A stretch of DNA of 64,000 nt, taken from positions 1 to 64,000 of the forward strand of contig JAUSMY010000046.1 of NCBI GenBank assembly GCA_030646035.1, read 5' to 3'. Of this stretch, positions 27,103 to 36,116 are shown piece by piece; the first letter of the stretch is position 1; each line of letters opens with the position of its first letter. The DNA is from Thermodesulfovibrionia bacterium. GTDB lineage: Bacteria > Nitrospirota > Thermodesulfovibrionia > UBA6902. Position numbers and translations under genes: made by a program. Below the pieces are notes generated by a model, which saw only the letters and a list, made by a program, of their open reading frames with translations, was not told the DNA's origin and did no database searches.

Positions 27103-28581
27103 TTATTTCTTGATCTCTTCCTGTTTCTTGCCGATTAAGGGAACAAAGATAGATGCACCTTTTCTGTAAACCAGCAGGAGCATATCTTCTTCAGGCTTTA
27201 TCTTTGATACGAAGTCGTTAAAGTCATTATTATTGGATACGGCTTTTCTGTTTATCTCAAGTATAACGTCTCCGCGAATGAGTTTCTCTACGGCAGGGCT
27301 GTCTTCGGCAACGTTAGAGATTACTACGCCCCTAAGCTTCTGCGGGATACTCAGCTCTTTGTAGATATCCGGGGTAATGTCCTGGGTTGTTACGCCCATC
27401 AGCGCGTTCTCAAGAAGAGCGTTGGCCGGTTTTTCAGATGCTGCACTGAGTTCCGTAATTGTTATCTTGAGGTTTGCAAGCTTTCCATCTCTTATAACCA
27501 CAACCTTTACCTCTTCGCCGGGTAATGTATTAGCTACGCTGTTTCTGAGGTTTGCAGGTTCATCAACTTTCACATTGTTGAACTCAACTATCACATCTCC
27601 TCTGAGAAGGCCGGCCTTTTCAGCAGGGCCGCCTTCGTTAACCTCGGTAATAAGAGCGCCGTAATTGTCAATAAGCTGGAACTGTTTGGCAAGCTCAGGT
27701 GTAATGGGCTGAACAGATACGCCAAGCCATCCGCGTATGACCTTTCCTTTTTCTACAAGGCTGTCCAAAACTCTTTTTGCCATGTTGCTCGGGATTGCAA
27801 AACCTATTCCCTGGTATCCTCCTGAAGTGCTGTAGATCGCGGTATTGATTCCGACAAGTTCACCCTTTGCGTTTATAAGCGCCCCGCCTGAGTTGCCGGG
27901 ATTTATGGCAGCGTCTGTCTGTATGAAGTCTTCATAGTCTGAGATACCTACATTCTCTCTTCCAAGCGCGCTGACGATGCCAGAGGTAACGGTCTGGTTC
28001 AGGCCGTATGGGCTGCCGATCGCCATTACAAGCCCGCCCACCTTCAATTCATCTGAATTTCCCCATGTGGCTGTCGGTAGCCCCTCTGCCTCTACCTTGA
28101 TAACTGATATGTCGGTCTTAGGGTCACTGGCGATCAACTTCCCGATAAGCTCCCTTTTGTCAGATAAAAGAACGGTTATCTCGTCAGCATCTTTTACAAC
28201 ATGGTTATTTGTGACTATGTATCCGTCAGAAGTGACTATAACACCGGATCCGAGGCTTGTGGCCTTTCTCTCCCGTGGCCTCTGCATCTGGTCGAACTGG
28301 TCGCCAAAGAACCTTTTAAAGAATGGGTCTTCAAATAAAGGATTGACGCTGCCCTGGGTCTTAATGGTCTTTGTAGTTGAGATATTGACTACAGCGGGTT
28401 TGACCGCCTCAACTACATCAGACATGGCCTGGCTGGTCTTTGAAAGAAAGTCTTTTGACTCCTGCAAGTTAGCATTGGCTTCAGAATGGGTGATGTAAGG
28501 AAGATAGAAGGCTATATTAAACAATAAGATAACAGCGGCAAAAAATAGCGGTTTCCTGAATTTGATTTTTCTGATAAACAT
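27103..28581 (-). CDS. DegP/HtrA family periplasmic serine protease (Do-like)
   Basis: Envelope quality-control protease with chaperone activity. An N-terminal membrane or signal segment covers residues 11-28. The trypsin-like domain has His127 (TNNHVVKDADE), Asp157 (KTDISVIKV) and Ser231 (INPGNSGGAL). Two PDZ domains follow, the first about 275-370 (GWLGVSVQPITPELAK, VNEGGPAEKAGLLRGDVIVE) and the second about 390-485 (LRGVVISNVAEDSPAVEKL). 492 aa is typical of MucD/DegP. It is monocistronic and convergent with larC. Whether it is DegP, DegQ or MucD cannot be settled by eye. Confidence 0.94.
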   Translation of the reverse strand: MFIRKIKFRKPLFFAAVILLFNIAFYLPYITHSEANANLQESKDFLSKTSQAMSDVVEAVKPAVVNISTTKTIKTQGSVNPLFEDPFFKRFFGDQFDQMQRPRERKATSLGSGVIVTSDGYIVTNNHVVKDADEITVLLSDKRELIGKLIASDPKTDISVIKVEAEGLPTATWGNSDELKVGGLVMAIGSPYGLNQTVTSGIVSALGRENVGISDYEDFIQTDAAINPGNSGGALINAKGELVGINTAIYSTSGGYQGIGFAIPSNMAKRVLDSLVEKGKVIRGWLGVSVQPITPELAKQFQLIDNYGALITEVNEGGPAEKAGLLRGDVIVEFNNVKVDEPANLRNSVANTLPGEEVKVVVIRDGKLANLKITITELSAASEKPANALLENALMGVTTQDITPDIYKELSIPQKLRGVVISNVAEDSPAVEKLIRGDVILEINRKAVSNNNDFNDFVSKIKPEEDMLLLVYRKGASIFVPLIGKKQEEIKK

Positions 28582-28781
28582 TTCTTCTCCTTATATTAAT
28601 GGTGTTTTTAAGATTATATATTCCAAAATATGGTGCGTCAAAAAATTGTAATTAAAGGTTAGCATATCTATGTTGAATAAATTATGAAGATACCCCGGGT
28701 TTACAAATTGCGCCTCTTCAATTATCATTTAATACTCAATGCAGGACAGCAGAAGTAATTTTAGAGATATATATAAATAAT

Positions 28782-30503
28782 ATGCGCATATCACTGGCAC
28801 AGATCAACCCTACGGTCGGCGACCTCGAAGGCAACCGGAAGAAGATAGTTTCATACATAAAGAAAGCTATCGCCGCCAAGTCTGACCTCATCGTTTTTCC
28901 GGAACTTGCAGTGACAGGTTATCCTCCTGAAGATCTTCTCCTGAAACCTGATTTTATAGATGACAGCATTGATGTGCTCAATGAGATAACGAGATCAGTT
29001 GACGGTATCGCAGCTATTATCGGTTTTGTCGATAAAAAAGAAGGCATATATAATGCGGCAGCAGTGATATCAAATAGAAAGATAATAGATGTTTACCACA
29101 AAAAGCATCTGCCGAATTATGGCGTCTTTGATGAATACCGTTATTTCAAGAAAGGCATAAGGTACCCGGTCTATAATTTTGCCGGCATAAATATCGGGAT
29201 AAATATATGTGAAGATATCTGGGAGAAGAACGGCCCTGCAAAGGTTCAGTCCCTGTCAGGAGCTGAGCTTATCATAAACATCAATGCGTCGCCATACTGC
29301 ATGGGCAAGATAGCTGTCAGGGAAGATACAGTAAAGAAACGGGCGCTTGAATGCAATGCCGCAATGCTCTATGTCAACATGGTCGGCGGGCAGGACGAAC
29401 TTGTATTTGACGGCGGCAGTTTTGTAATGGATGCCAAAGGCGATATGATCGTTAAGGGAAGGCAGTTTGTAGAAGAGATGCTGACATTTGATCTTGAGCC
29501 GGAAATGACTATGAGGCAGGTATCATCAAATGCCGGCAGAAAGGAGCTTAAGAGGCTGGTATTTAAAGGTGAGAAGGTTGAGATGATAGATATCCCTTCG
29601 GCGCTCTCAAAACGAAAACCCCAATTAAAAAACAGAAGACATAAGAATATATCTGAAGCCGAAGAAATATACAGCGCGCTTGTGCTCGGTACAAAAGATT
29701 ATGTTCGGAAGAACCGGTTTAAGGGGGCGGTGATCGGGATGAGCGGCGGGGTCGACTCTGCCCTGGTCGCGACTATTGCTGTTGATGCGCTTGGGAGAGA
29801 GAATGTGCACGGATTATTTATGCCCTCGATATACACTTCAAAAGAGAGCCGTGACGATGCATACAACCATGCGAAAAATCTCGGCATAGAGATAAAGACT
29901 GCGCCGATCAACGATATTTTTAATGTATTTTTAAAAACTCTTTCAACAGAGTTCAGTGGCACCGCTCCGGATACCACAGAAGAGAATCTCCAGGCAAGGA
30001 TCAGGGGAACTATTCTGATGGCATTCTCAAATAAGTTCGGATGGCTTGTTCTCACTACAGGGAATAAATCCGAGATGAGCGTTGGTTACGCTACCTTGTA
30101 CGGCGACATGGCAGGAGGTTTTGCGGTGATAAAGGATGTGCCCAAGACTCTTGTGTATAAACTCTGCGAGTGGCGCAACAGCAAAGAGGGCAGTCTCCTT
30201 ATACCTGAAAACATATTATGGAAAGAGCCTACAGCAGAGCTTAAGCCTGACCAGAGGGATACGGATACTCTTCCGCCTTATCCTGTGCTTGACCCTGTAT
30301 TGAAGGCATATGTTGAGGATGACCGCAGTTTTGAAGAGATCATGGAGCTGGGCTGTGATGTAAACAGCGTTCAAAAGGTCATAAGAATGGTGGACAGTTC
30401 CGAGTATAAGAGACGTCAGGCGCCTCCCGGCATAAAGATAACACAGCGGGCGTTCGGCAAGGACCGCAGGTTTCCCATAACAAATAAATACAGAAGTTAC
30501 TAA
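28782..30503 (+). CDS. nadE: Glutamine-dependent NAD+ synthetase NadE
   Basis: Makes NAD+ from deamido-NAD+, taking ammonia from glutamine. The N-terminal nitrilase-type glutaminase domain has FPELAVTGYPPEDLLL (catalytic Glu), YHKKHLPNYGVFDEYRYF (catalytic Lys) and GINICEDIWE (catalytic Cys). The C-terminal synthetase has the PP-loop GMSGGVDSALVATIA at about residue 320 and TTGNKSEMSVGYATLYGD. 573 aa is normal for the two-domain form. TATAAA lies only four bases before the ATG, and no Shine-Dalgarno is visible. Confidence 0.96.
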   Translation: MRISLAQINPTVGDLEGNRKKIVSYIKKAIAAKSDLIVFPELAVTGYPPEDLLLKPDFIDDSIDVLNEITRSVDGIAAIIGFVDKKEGIYNAAAVISNRKIIDVYHKKHLPNYGVFDEYRYFKKGIRYPVYNFAGINIGINICEDIWEKNGPAKVQSLSGAELIININASPYCMGKIAVREDTVKKRALECNAAMLYVNMVGGQDELVFDGGSFVMDAKGDMIVKGRQFVEEMLTFDLEPEMTMRQVSSNAGRKELKRLVFKGEKVEMIDIPSALSKRKPQLKNRRHKNISEAEEIYSALVLGTKDYVRKNRFKGAVIGMSGGVDSALVATIAVDALGRENVHGLFMPSIYTSKESRDDAYNHAKNLGIEIKTAPINDIFNVFLKTLSTEFSGTAPDTTEENLQARIRGTILMAFSNKFGWLVLTTGNKSEMSVGYATLYGDMAGGFAVIKDVPKTLVYKLCEWRNSKEGSLLIPENILWKEPTAELKPDQRDTDTLPPYPVLDPVLKAYVEDDRSFEEIMELGCDVNSVQKVIRMVDSSEYKRRQAPPGIKITQRAFGKDRRFPITNKYRSY

Positions 30504-30528
30504 ATCAATTTAAAATTGAGGTGAAAGA

Positions 30529-30816
30529 TTGAAAATGAAGAATTCTGCTCTGATATATTTATTTATGATATTGATCCTGACAGCATCTGCCTGCTCAGGC
30601 GCAAACGGAACAGCGAAGGAAGAGGGCAGTACGTTTAAATCCGTTCAGGAGATCAGTGAGGTCAATCCGGAAAAGCCTGTGAAGATAAAACTGAAACGAA
30701 ATGGCGATGGCGAGTATTCATGGGAGCTGAACGGAGATGACGTTGAGCAGGTCATAGGGACAGATAAAAGGCTTTTGCAGTATAATAAAGAACAAAAAAT
30801 AATTAAGAAGGATTGA
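30529..30816 (+). CDS. Small predicted lipoprotein, function unknown
   Basis: 95 residues with a lipoprotein signal: a hydrophobic stretch LIYLFMILILTASAC and then Cys22 as the lipidated residue (TASACSG). The mature part is hydrophilic, with KPVKIKLKRNGDGEYSWELN, and may be a small beta structure. GAGGTG precedes a TTG start at 30529 by five bases; ATG at 30535 is the alternative. It sits between nadE and a small membrane protein, probably in one operon. I do not recognise the family. Confidence 0.65.
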   Translation: MKMKNSALIYLFMILILTASACSGANGTAKEEGSTFKSVQEISEVNPEKPVKIKLKRNGDGEYSWELNGDDVEQVIGTDKRLLQYNKEQKIIKKD

Positions 30817-30818
30817 TC

Positions 30819-31085
30819 ATGAAATTTAAACTTTTGGCGCTTGGAGTTGCAACAGGTATTTTATGGGGATTATCTTTATTTGTTGTCACGCTTTTGAGTG
30901 TTTACACAGGATATGGCGAGACATTTTTAAATGCCCTGCCGCAAGCATTGTATCCCGGTTATGATATTTCAGTCAAGGGGAGTTTCTTCGGCCTTATAAT
31001 AGGTTTTTTTGATGGTGTTATCTGTGCTTCCATATTCGGGTGGGTCTACAATAAGATAGCCGAGGCACAGGAGAAGAAGTCTTAA
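30819..31085 (+). CDS. Small membrane protein resembling holin-annotated family
   Basis: An 88-residue protein with two membrane segments: GVATGILWGLSLFVVTLLSV and SFFGLIIGFFDGVICASIFG. The pattern GILWG ... YPGYxIS ... GFFDGVI ... WVYNKI is shared by small proteins often annotated as bacteriophage holin, but there are no phage genes here, so that name should not be taken as a function. I chose ATG 30819 because AAGAAGGA precedes it; a TTG six bases upstream is less likely. Confidence 0.7.
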   Translation: MKFKLLALGVATGILWGLSLFVVTLLSVYTGYGETFLNALPQALYPGYDISVKGSFFGLIIGFFDGVICASIFGWVYNKIAEAQEKKS

Positions 31086-31101
31086 TCAGCAGGAATGGGT
31101 T

Positions 31102-32208
31102 TTAATTTTCTACATATCCTTCAATAAGCAGATCATCGCCGAATCTTCTTGTTTTCATATCTCTTATCTTTATAGAGTTAATAAGCGAAGCAGGAGCGCC
31201 GCCTTCAACAGATGTTAAGGCATCCTTGCCGCCTATCACCTTTGGAGCAATAAAGAACATAACCTTATCAACTATCTTGTCTAAAAGCGCTGACGCGGCT
31301 ATGTGTGAACCACCTTCAATTATTATGCTTGATATCCCCATTTTGCCGAGTTTGCTCACAAGGTCTTGCAAGTCAACATGTTTATCCCTGCTCTTAACAA
31401 TCATGACCTGATGCCCTGTCTTTCTTACGGCATCGATCTTCCGGGCTGCTGCTTTATCTGTTGTTGCTATAATTGTCTTGCCGTCTTTATACCCTAACAC
31501 TTTAGAATTTAGAGATATCCTGAGAGCGCTGTCAATGATTATTCTGTATGGATTTCTCCCTCTTATCATCCTGCAGTCAAGAGACGGGTCATCCTTTATC
31601 ACAGTACCTATGCCTACCATTACAGCGTCAAGTTCATTTCTTAGTTTATGAACATGCTTTCTCGCCTTTTCACCTGTGATCCATTTGGACTCGCCTTTTG
31701 CATCTGCTATCTTGCCGTCAATGCTCTGTGCTATCTTGAGTATGACGAATGGTTTTTTTGTTGTAATGAACTTAACAAAAGCTTCGTTAAGCTTAGATGC
31801 CTCTCTTTCCATGATGCCTACCTCAGTTTCAATCCCGGCATTGCAAAGCGCTTCTATCCCTTTTCCTGACACCTTCGGGTTTGGGTCAAGCATAGAAACT
31901 ACAACTTTATTGATGCCTGATCTTATGATCGCACTGGTGCATGGCGGTGTTTTTTTATCGGTATGGCAGCATGGTTCAAGGTTGATGTAGAGCGTAGCGC
32001 CTTTTGCATCAGAGCCAGCCTTTGCCAGGGCGAGCGCCTCAGCATGAGGCTCGCCTGCTTTTTTATGATAGTCAGCGGCTATGACCCTGTTGTTCTTAAC
32101 TATAACAGCGCCGACAGCTGGATTGGGGCTTGTGCGTCCTATGCCCTTTGCTGCGAGGGCAAGGGCTTTTTTAATATACATTTCATTTTTTGTCATATTA
32201 TGAATCAT
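31102..32208 (-). CDS. ribD: Bifunctional riboflavin biosynthesis deaminase/reductase RibD
   Basis: Catalyses the second and third steps of riboflavin synthesis. The N-terminal cytidine-deaminase-like domain has the zinc site HAEALALA and LEPCCHTDKKTPPCT. The C-terminal reductase domain (from about residue 155) has FVILKIAQSIDGKIAD and SSIIIEGGSHIAASALL. 368 aa is normal. No FMN riboswitch was recognised upstream, and the other rib genes are not in the window. A start at Met5 is also possible. Confidence 0.96.
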   Translation of the reverse strand: MIHNMTKNEMYIKKALALAAKGIGRTSPNPAVGAVIVKNNRVIAADYHKKAGEPHAEALALAKAGSDAKGATLYINLEPCCHTDKKTPPCTSAIIRSGINKVVVSMLDPNPKVSGKGIEALCNAGIETEVGIMEREASKLNEAFVKFITTKKPFVILKIAQSIDGKIADAKGESKWITGEKARKHVHKLRNELDAVMVGIGTVIKDDPSLDCRMIRGRNPYRIIIDSALRISLNSKVLGYKDGKTIIATTDKAAARKIDAVRKTGHQVMIVKSRDKHVDLQDLVSKLGKMGISSIIIEGGSHIAASALLDKIVDKVMFFIAPKVIGGKDALTSVEGGAPASLINSIKIRDMKTRRFGDDLLIEGYVEN

Positions 32209-32310
32209 AGATTTTAACAGAAAAGTATGTTATTAGAGTAGGTATGGAATATATTATAATATTATATAAGTAACGTATTTAATCTTAAGAGCAAATTAAA
32301 GGAGGATGTA

Positions 32311-32430
32311 ATGGCAACAAAACTGGGAGAGAAGTATAAATGTGTGGTCTGTACAAACGAGGTGAGTGTGACCAATGAGGGAGTCGGAGTTCTTGTCTGC
32401 TGCGGAAAGCCTATGCAGAAGACCGCCTGA
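32311..32430 (+). CDS. Desulforedoxin-like 39-residue iron protein
   Basis: A short gene reading MATKLGEKYKCVVCTNEVSV, then TNEGVGVLVCCGKPMQKTA. Cysteines 11, 14, 30 and 31 (C-x2-C ... CC) form the Fe(SCys)4 site of desulforedoxin and of the N-terminal domain of desulfoferrodoxin. It begins after a near-perfect AAAGGAGGATG ribosome site. Such proteins move electrons in superoxide defence or serve as small rubredoxin-like carriers. The catalytic centre-II domain of desulfoferrodoxin is absent. It lies upstream of a cytochrome and a rubrerythrin. Confidence 0.88.
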   Translation: MATKLGEKYKCVVCTNEVSVTNEGVGVLVCCGKPMQKTA

Positions 32431-32474
32431 TAATTTTCCTGATTTAGTGAGTTTAGTTTAATAAGGAGGCCGAG

Positions 32475-32771
32475 ATGGGAAAGATCCCTTTGATCGCCGG
32501 GCTGTCGTTATTATTGCTGATGAATATTTCTTTTTTATCGGCTTATTCAGACAGCGGGAAGGAACTGTTTGAAAAGAGGTGCAGTAAATGCCATGCCCTT
32601 GACCGTGCTTTAAGAAAAAACAAGGATCTTGACGCGTGGAAGATAACTACAAAGAGAATGGCTAAATACTCAGAAGGCGCGATTACAGAGCCAGAGGCTG
32701 AAGAGATTGCTCTTTACCTCGCAGGCAGGGGAACAGAAGCTTCTCAAGTTCTTCCTGATAAGCCTGAATAG
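32475..32771 (+). CDS. Small periplasmic c-type cytochrome
   Basis: 98 residues: a signal peptide of about 24 residues (GKIPLIAGLSLLLLMNISFL), then a single haem-c motif CSKCH (Cys36, Cys39, His40). A possible axial methionine is in TKRMAKYSEGAI. EPEAEEIALYLAGRG resembles the C-terminal helix of class I cytochromes. It probably carries electrons in the periplasm; its partners are unknown. The ribosome site AAGGAGG is strong. Confidence 0.88.
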   Translation: MGKIPLIAGLSLLLLMNISFLSAYSDSGKELFEKRCSKCHALDRALRKNKDLDAWKITTKRMAKYSEGAITEPEAEEIALYLAGRGTEASQVLPDKPE

Positions 32772-32839
32772 AAGAAGGAATGTGAGCATCACGGGCAAGA
32801 TAGTGTTTTGACATCTATTTTAGGTGTGAGGGTTAGACA

Positions 32840-33580
32840 ATGAAAAATATTCGATGGCAGATAGTAATTGGTTTAATACTTATAAGCCTTTCTGCGCTTC
32901 TTTATTCTTTACATTATGTGATCTATAAAGACGCGCATCATATTTTCCTGTATCTGCTCGGCGACATTGCGTTCTTGCCGATCGAAGTCCTGTTGGTGAC
33001 TCTGATAATCCATCGCTTTCTTCAGCAGAGGGAGAAGGATATTCTGATGCAGAAGATGAATATGGTAATCGGAACCTTCTTCAGCGAGGTGGGCAATAAA
33101 CTGCTTGAGCATTTTCTCGGATTCAACAGTCATGCCCTTCGCGGGAACAGGCATATGATCGTTTCAGCTGAGTGGTCTGATAAAGATTTTGATGAAGCTG
33201 TTAAATTTATCTCTGGTCATCAATCTCATGTTGATATCCACAAAGGCAACCTGAATGAGCTTAAGGACTTTCTGCAGGATAGGAGGCTCTTCCTGCTCCG
33301 TCTTCTGGAGAATCAGAACTTGCTTGAGCATGATTCTTTCACAGACCTGCTCTGGGCTGTATTCCATCTTTCAGAGGAGCTGGATGCAAGGCAGGATCTC
33401 TCACAGCTGACTGAAAAGGACGGCAAGCACCTGGAATTGGATATCAACCGCGCATATAATCATCTGCTCTTTGAATGGCTGATGTATATGAAGCATATGA
33501 AGAAGAGCTACCCTTATCTTTTTTCACTTGCCGTTAGAACAAATATATTCAGGGATGACCCGTCGCCTGAGGTGAAGTGA
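32840..33580 (+). CDS. Two-helix membrane protein, function unknown
   Basis: A 246-residue protein I cannot name. There are two N-terminal membrane segments: IVIGLILISLSALLYSLHYV and IFLYLLGDIAFLPIEVLLVT. A helical, soluble C-terminal domain follows with IGTFFSEVGNKLLEHFLGFN, then DFLQDRRLFLLRLLENQNLL and HLSEELDARQDLSQLT. The soluble part is rich in His and Glu. It sits between the cytochrome and the rubrerythrin, so it may share their redox or stress context. Confidence 0.7.
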   Translation: MKNIRWQIVIGLILISLSALLYSLHYVIYKDAHHIFLYLLGDIAFLPIEVLLVTLIIHRFLQQREKDILMQKMNMVIGTFFSEVGNKLLEHFLGFNSHALRGNRHMIVSAEWSDKDFDEAVKFISGHQSHVDIHKGNLNELKDFLQDRRLFLLRLLENQNLLEHDSFTDLLWAVFHLSEELDARQDLSQLTEKDGKHLELDINRAYNHLLFEWLMYMKHMKKSYPYLFSLAVRTNIFRDDPSPEVK

Positions 33581-33633
33581 GCAACAGGGATCCATGTATT
33601 TATTTTTTAACTGATTATTAGAGGGAGGATTCA

Positions 33634-34128
33634 ATGTCAAAGACAGATAAGAATTTAAAGGATGCATTTGCAGGCGAGTCACAGGCAAACAGGAAGTATC
33701 TTGCTTTTGCAAAGAAGGCTGAAAAAGAGGGTTACCGCCAGGTTGCCAAGCTCTTCAGGGCGGCTGCCGATGCAGAGACGGTTCATGCGCACAATCATCT
33801 TAAGGAGCTTGACGGCATTAAAAGCACTAAAGAAAATCTTGAGGCTGCTATTAGCGGCGAGACGCATGAGTTTGAGAGCATGTACCCGGCCATGATAGAT
33901 GACGCAAAGGCTGAAGGAGAGACCTCGGCTTCAAGGAGTTTTTATCTTGCAAATGAGGTGGAGAAGATACATGCTGAGCTATATAAGAAGGCGCTTGAAA
34001 GCCTCGGCAACAGCAGAGAAGTTGATTACTATGTATGCCAGATATGCGGGAATACAGTTGAGGGCTCGGCGCCGGATGAATGCCCGATATGCGGGGCGAT
34101 GAAGAAGATGTTTACTAAAATAGAGTAG
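33634..34128 (+). CDS. rbr: Rubrerythrin
   Basis: Non-haem di-iron peroxidase of anaerobes that reduces hydrogen peroxide. The N-terminal ferritin-like four-helix domain carries the di-iron ligands in FAGESQANRKYLAFA, DAETVHAHNHL, ISGETHEFESMYPAM and NEVEKIHAELY. The C-terminal rubredoxin-like domain has YVCQICGNTVEG and DECPICGA. 164 aa is a short, standard rubrerythrin. GGGAGGA precedes the ATG. The flavoprotein gene follows nine bases later. Confidence 0.95.
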   Translation: MSKTDKNLKDAFAGESQANRKYLAFAKKAEKEGYRQVAKLFRAAADAETVHAHNHLKELDGIKSTKENLEAAISGETHEFESMYPAMIDDAKAEGETSASRSFYLANEVEKIHAELYKKALESLGNSREVDYYVCQICGNTVEGSAPDECPICGAMKKMFTKIE

Positions 34129-34136
34129 GATAATTT

Positions 34137-34706
34137 ATGAAGGTAATAGCTTTTTTAGGGAGTCCGAGGGTTAAGGGCAATTCAGAGCTTATGCTCAATG
34201 AGGCCATTCGTGCGATTGAGGGGGAAGGGCATACTGTCACGGTCTTCAGGCCGAGCAGGATGAAGATATCCCCATGCCTTAACTGCGGGGGATGTAATGA
34301 GGCTGGGATATGCGCGGTCGATGACGATATGGAGAAGGTTTACAGGGCGATCCGCGGAGGAGAGAGGTTTATCATCGCCTCGCCGGTTTTTTTCTTTGGC
34401 CTTACCGCCCAGGTCAAGGCATTGATAGACAGGTGTCAGTCTTTCTGGTGTGAGAAATATCTTCTTAAGAGGCCGATACCTGAAGGTGAGAATGGGAGAA
34501 AGGGATTATTGATGCTTGTCGGCGGCATGAAGAAGGAGATCGGGTTTAAATGCTGTGACGCAACTGCGACCGCATTTTTCAGGACGATCAATGTGCCTGA
34601 ACATGATGTGCTTTGTTATCCGCAGGTTGATGCTAAAGGTGCGATAACGAGCCACCCTACCGCTTTAAAGGATGCTTTTGAAGCAGGGAAAAGACTCGTA
34701 TCTTAA
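34137..34706 (+). CDS. Flavodoxin-family NAD(P)H-dependent oxidoreductase
   Basis: A 189-residue FMN protein. The phosphate-binding loop is FLGSPRVKGNSELML. CLNCGGCNEAGICAVDDDM resembles the cysteine cluster of iron-sulfur flavoproteins, and ASPVFFFGLTAQVKALIDR is the flavin-contact segment of the family. It probably passes electrons to rubrerythrin or another acceptor. That is inferred from the nine-base spacing to rbr. Physiological substrate unknown. Confidence 0.86.
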   Translation: MKVIAFLGSPRVKGNSELMLNEAIRAIEGEGHTVTVFRPSRMKISPCLNCGGCNEAGICAVDDDMEKVYRAIRGGERFIIASPVFFFGLTAQVKALIDRCQSFWCEKYLLKRPIPEGENGRKGLLMLVGGMKKEIGFKCCDATATAFFRTINVPEHDVLCYPQVDAKGAITSHPTALKDAFEAGKRLVS

Positions 34707-34728
34707 AAATGTAAAATTATAATTACAA

Positions 34729-34787
34729 AATCTCCCCTAACCCCTCTTTGCCTACCAAAAGTAGGTGCTTTAGGCAAGAGGGGAGCA
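34729..34787. repeat. Structured repeat between convergent genes
   Basis: CCCCTCTTTGCCTA (34741-34754) pairs with TAGGCAAGAGGGG (34771-34783) with one bulge. An alternative inner hairpin CCTAC/GTAGG has loop CAAAA. In the inverted sense it shows the same C-run/G-run pattern as the repeats at 12.85 and 26 kb. It may also act as a transcription barrier between the flavoprotein gene and gspN. Confidence 0.6.
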
Positions 34788-34794
34788 GATGGAG

Positions 34795-35580
34795 TTATAT
34801 TGAGAGCTTTCCTCTGTATGGGAAGACGTAATATCCCGGGGAGGTCTCATACTGCTTGATCAGTATCTTTTCAAATTCTTCAAGTTTGCCGAATTCAGGC
34901 ATAAGCTCAAATACCATGTCTGCCGAGCGGTTCACTATCTTGCCTTTTGCGCGGGCATAACCCTTATCACCGTCAAGGCTCAGGGATGTTACTGTGATCT
35001 GATCTCTATTCGCAATTATTAAGCCCTGGGCTTTTCTGAATGAATTTATCAGCGGCAATATATCCAGCGCTCCGCCTTTCATACTGAGGCCTGTGACTGT
35101 GAACTTTGTTTCTGAGGAGTTGTTATTCAGTGTTGTCTCCGCAGAGAGGATACCGTTACAGTTGATGCCGAGATCTTTGAGATATTGGAGCGAGCTGATA
35201 TCTATTCCGTCTGCTTTAATAACGCCTTTCCCTGCTTCTTTGAAGATCCCATTAATATGACCGCCTCCGATATTACCGTTCAGGTCAAGGCCGATATTCC
35301 CTTTATACAGGGAAAGGAGATTCATCTGAACTGCGATGTCAGAGGCGTTTATGATATGAGCTCCCCTTTGATCTATGGCGAGATCATCAATATGCAGAGA
35401 AAAAAAAAGCCCTTTCTCCAGCCCTGTTATCTTAACACCGGTATTTGCGCCTATTGATCTTGATATTGTTTGTTCGATCTTTTCTTTTATAAGATCAGTT
35501 GGAACAGAGATGTACCATATGAGAATGGTGAAAACAATAAAAGCGGCTGATGAATATAAAAAAATAAGAGATCTTCTCAT
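34795..35580 (-). CDS. gspN: Type II secretion system protein GspN
   Basis: The last gene of the minus-strand gsp operon. 261 residues: one N-terminal membrane segment (SLIFLYSSAAFIVFTILIWY), then a periplasmic AsmA-like repeat region with GIDISSLQYLKDLGINCNGI, then LSAETTLNNNSS and SMKGGALDILPLINSF. GspN proteins are accessory parts found in a subset of systems. The call rests on position after gspM and on the AsmA/GspN pattern. Confidence 0.78.
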   Translation of the reverse strand: MRRSLIFLYSSAAFIVFTILIWYISVPTDLIKEKIEQTISRSIGANTGVKITGLEKGLFFSLHIDDLAIDQRGAHIINASDIAVQMNLLSLYKGNIGLDLNGNIGGGHINGIFKEAGKGVIKADGIDISSLQYLKDLGINCNGILSAETTLNNNSSETKFTVTGLSMKGGALDILPLINSFRKAQGLIIANRDQITVTSLSLDGDKGYARAKGKIVNRSADMVFELMPEFGKLEEFEKILIKQYETSPGYYVFPYRGKLSI

Positions 35581-35597
35581 GAGGATTCCGGCCCGGC

Positions 35598-36116
35598 CTA
35601 TTGCGCCTTTGAAAGGAGTGAGACTGTGAGGTTCAGGCTGAAGATATCCTTATTTGCAAATGAAGTCTGCATATCGATAGATTTGACCTTCATCGGTTCA
35701 GGTGCTGAATCGATCTTGTAGAGAAAATTTACTATTCCATTGAGGTCTATATTCTTTATTTCAAGTTCCGCGTTCTCTTCAACATACTCATCAGCTCTTT
35801 TTTTGTCTGCCGGTTTGAGCTTTTCCGCTTTCATGCTCAGGCTGATTAGGATTTCATCAAGAGTTGCGACTATTCCTTTAGGGCTTGCTGACGCGATCTT
35901 TCTCTCTTTGCTTTCAACCAGCTGTTTGATCTCCATAATGCCGGCGCCTAACGAACTTAGCTCTGCAAGCTGGGCTTTGAGGGCATCTCTTTTTTTATTA
36001 ACGCTGGTTATATGTGTTGAAATAACAATAATATAAACAAAAGCCGCTATTATGGCCGCAACAAGCACGACGGACTTTTTATTGGAAAGGATTAAGCTCA
36101 TATAATCCTTTTTCAT
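35598..36116 (-). CDS. gspM: Type II secretion system protein GspM
   Basis: Inner-membrane platform protein that binds GspL. It has 172 residues. The membrane segment SVVLVAAIIAAFVYIIVIS is followed by a coiled coil (KKRDALKAQLAELSSLG ... MEIKQLVESKERKIA), then a small ferredoxin-like domain. Sequence conservation is low, so the call rests on topology and on position (4-base overlap with gspL). Confidence 0.8.
   Translation of the reverse strand: MKKDYMSLILSNKKSVVLVAAIIAAFVYIIVISTHITSVNKKRDALKAQLAELSSLGAGIMEIKQLVESKERKIASASPKGIVATLDEILISLSMKAEKLKPADKKRADEYVEENAELEIKNIDLNGIVNFLYKIDSAPEPMKVKSIDMQTSFANKDIFSLNLTVSLLSKAQ

Noticed and set aside
30819-31085. Prophage signal from a holin-like protein
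   Set aside because: No other phage genes are nearby; the family is common as a chromosomal small membrane protein.
32209-32310. FMN riboswitch upstream of ribD
   Set aside because: The 102-base gap is too short and AT-rich and lacks the conserved RFN core elements.
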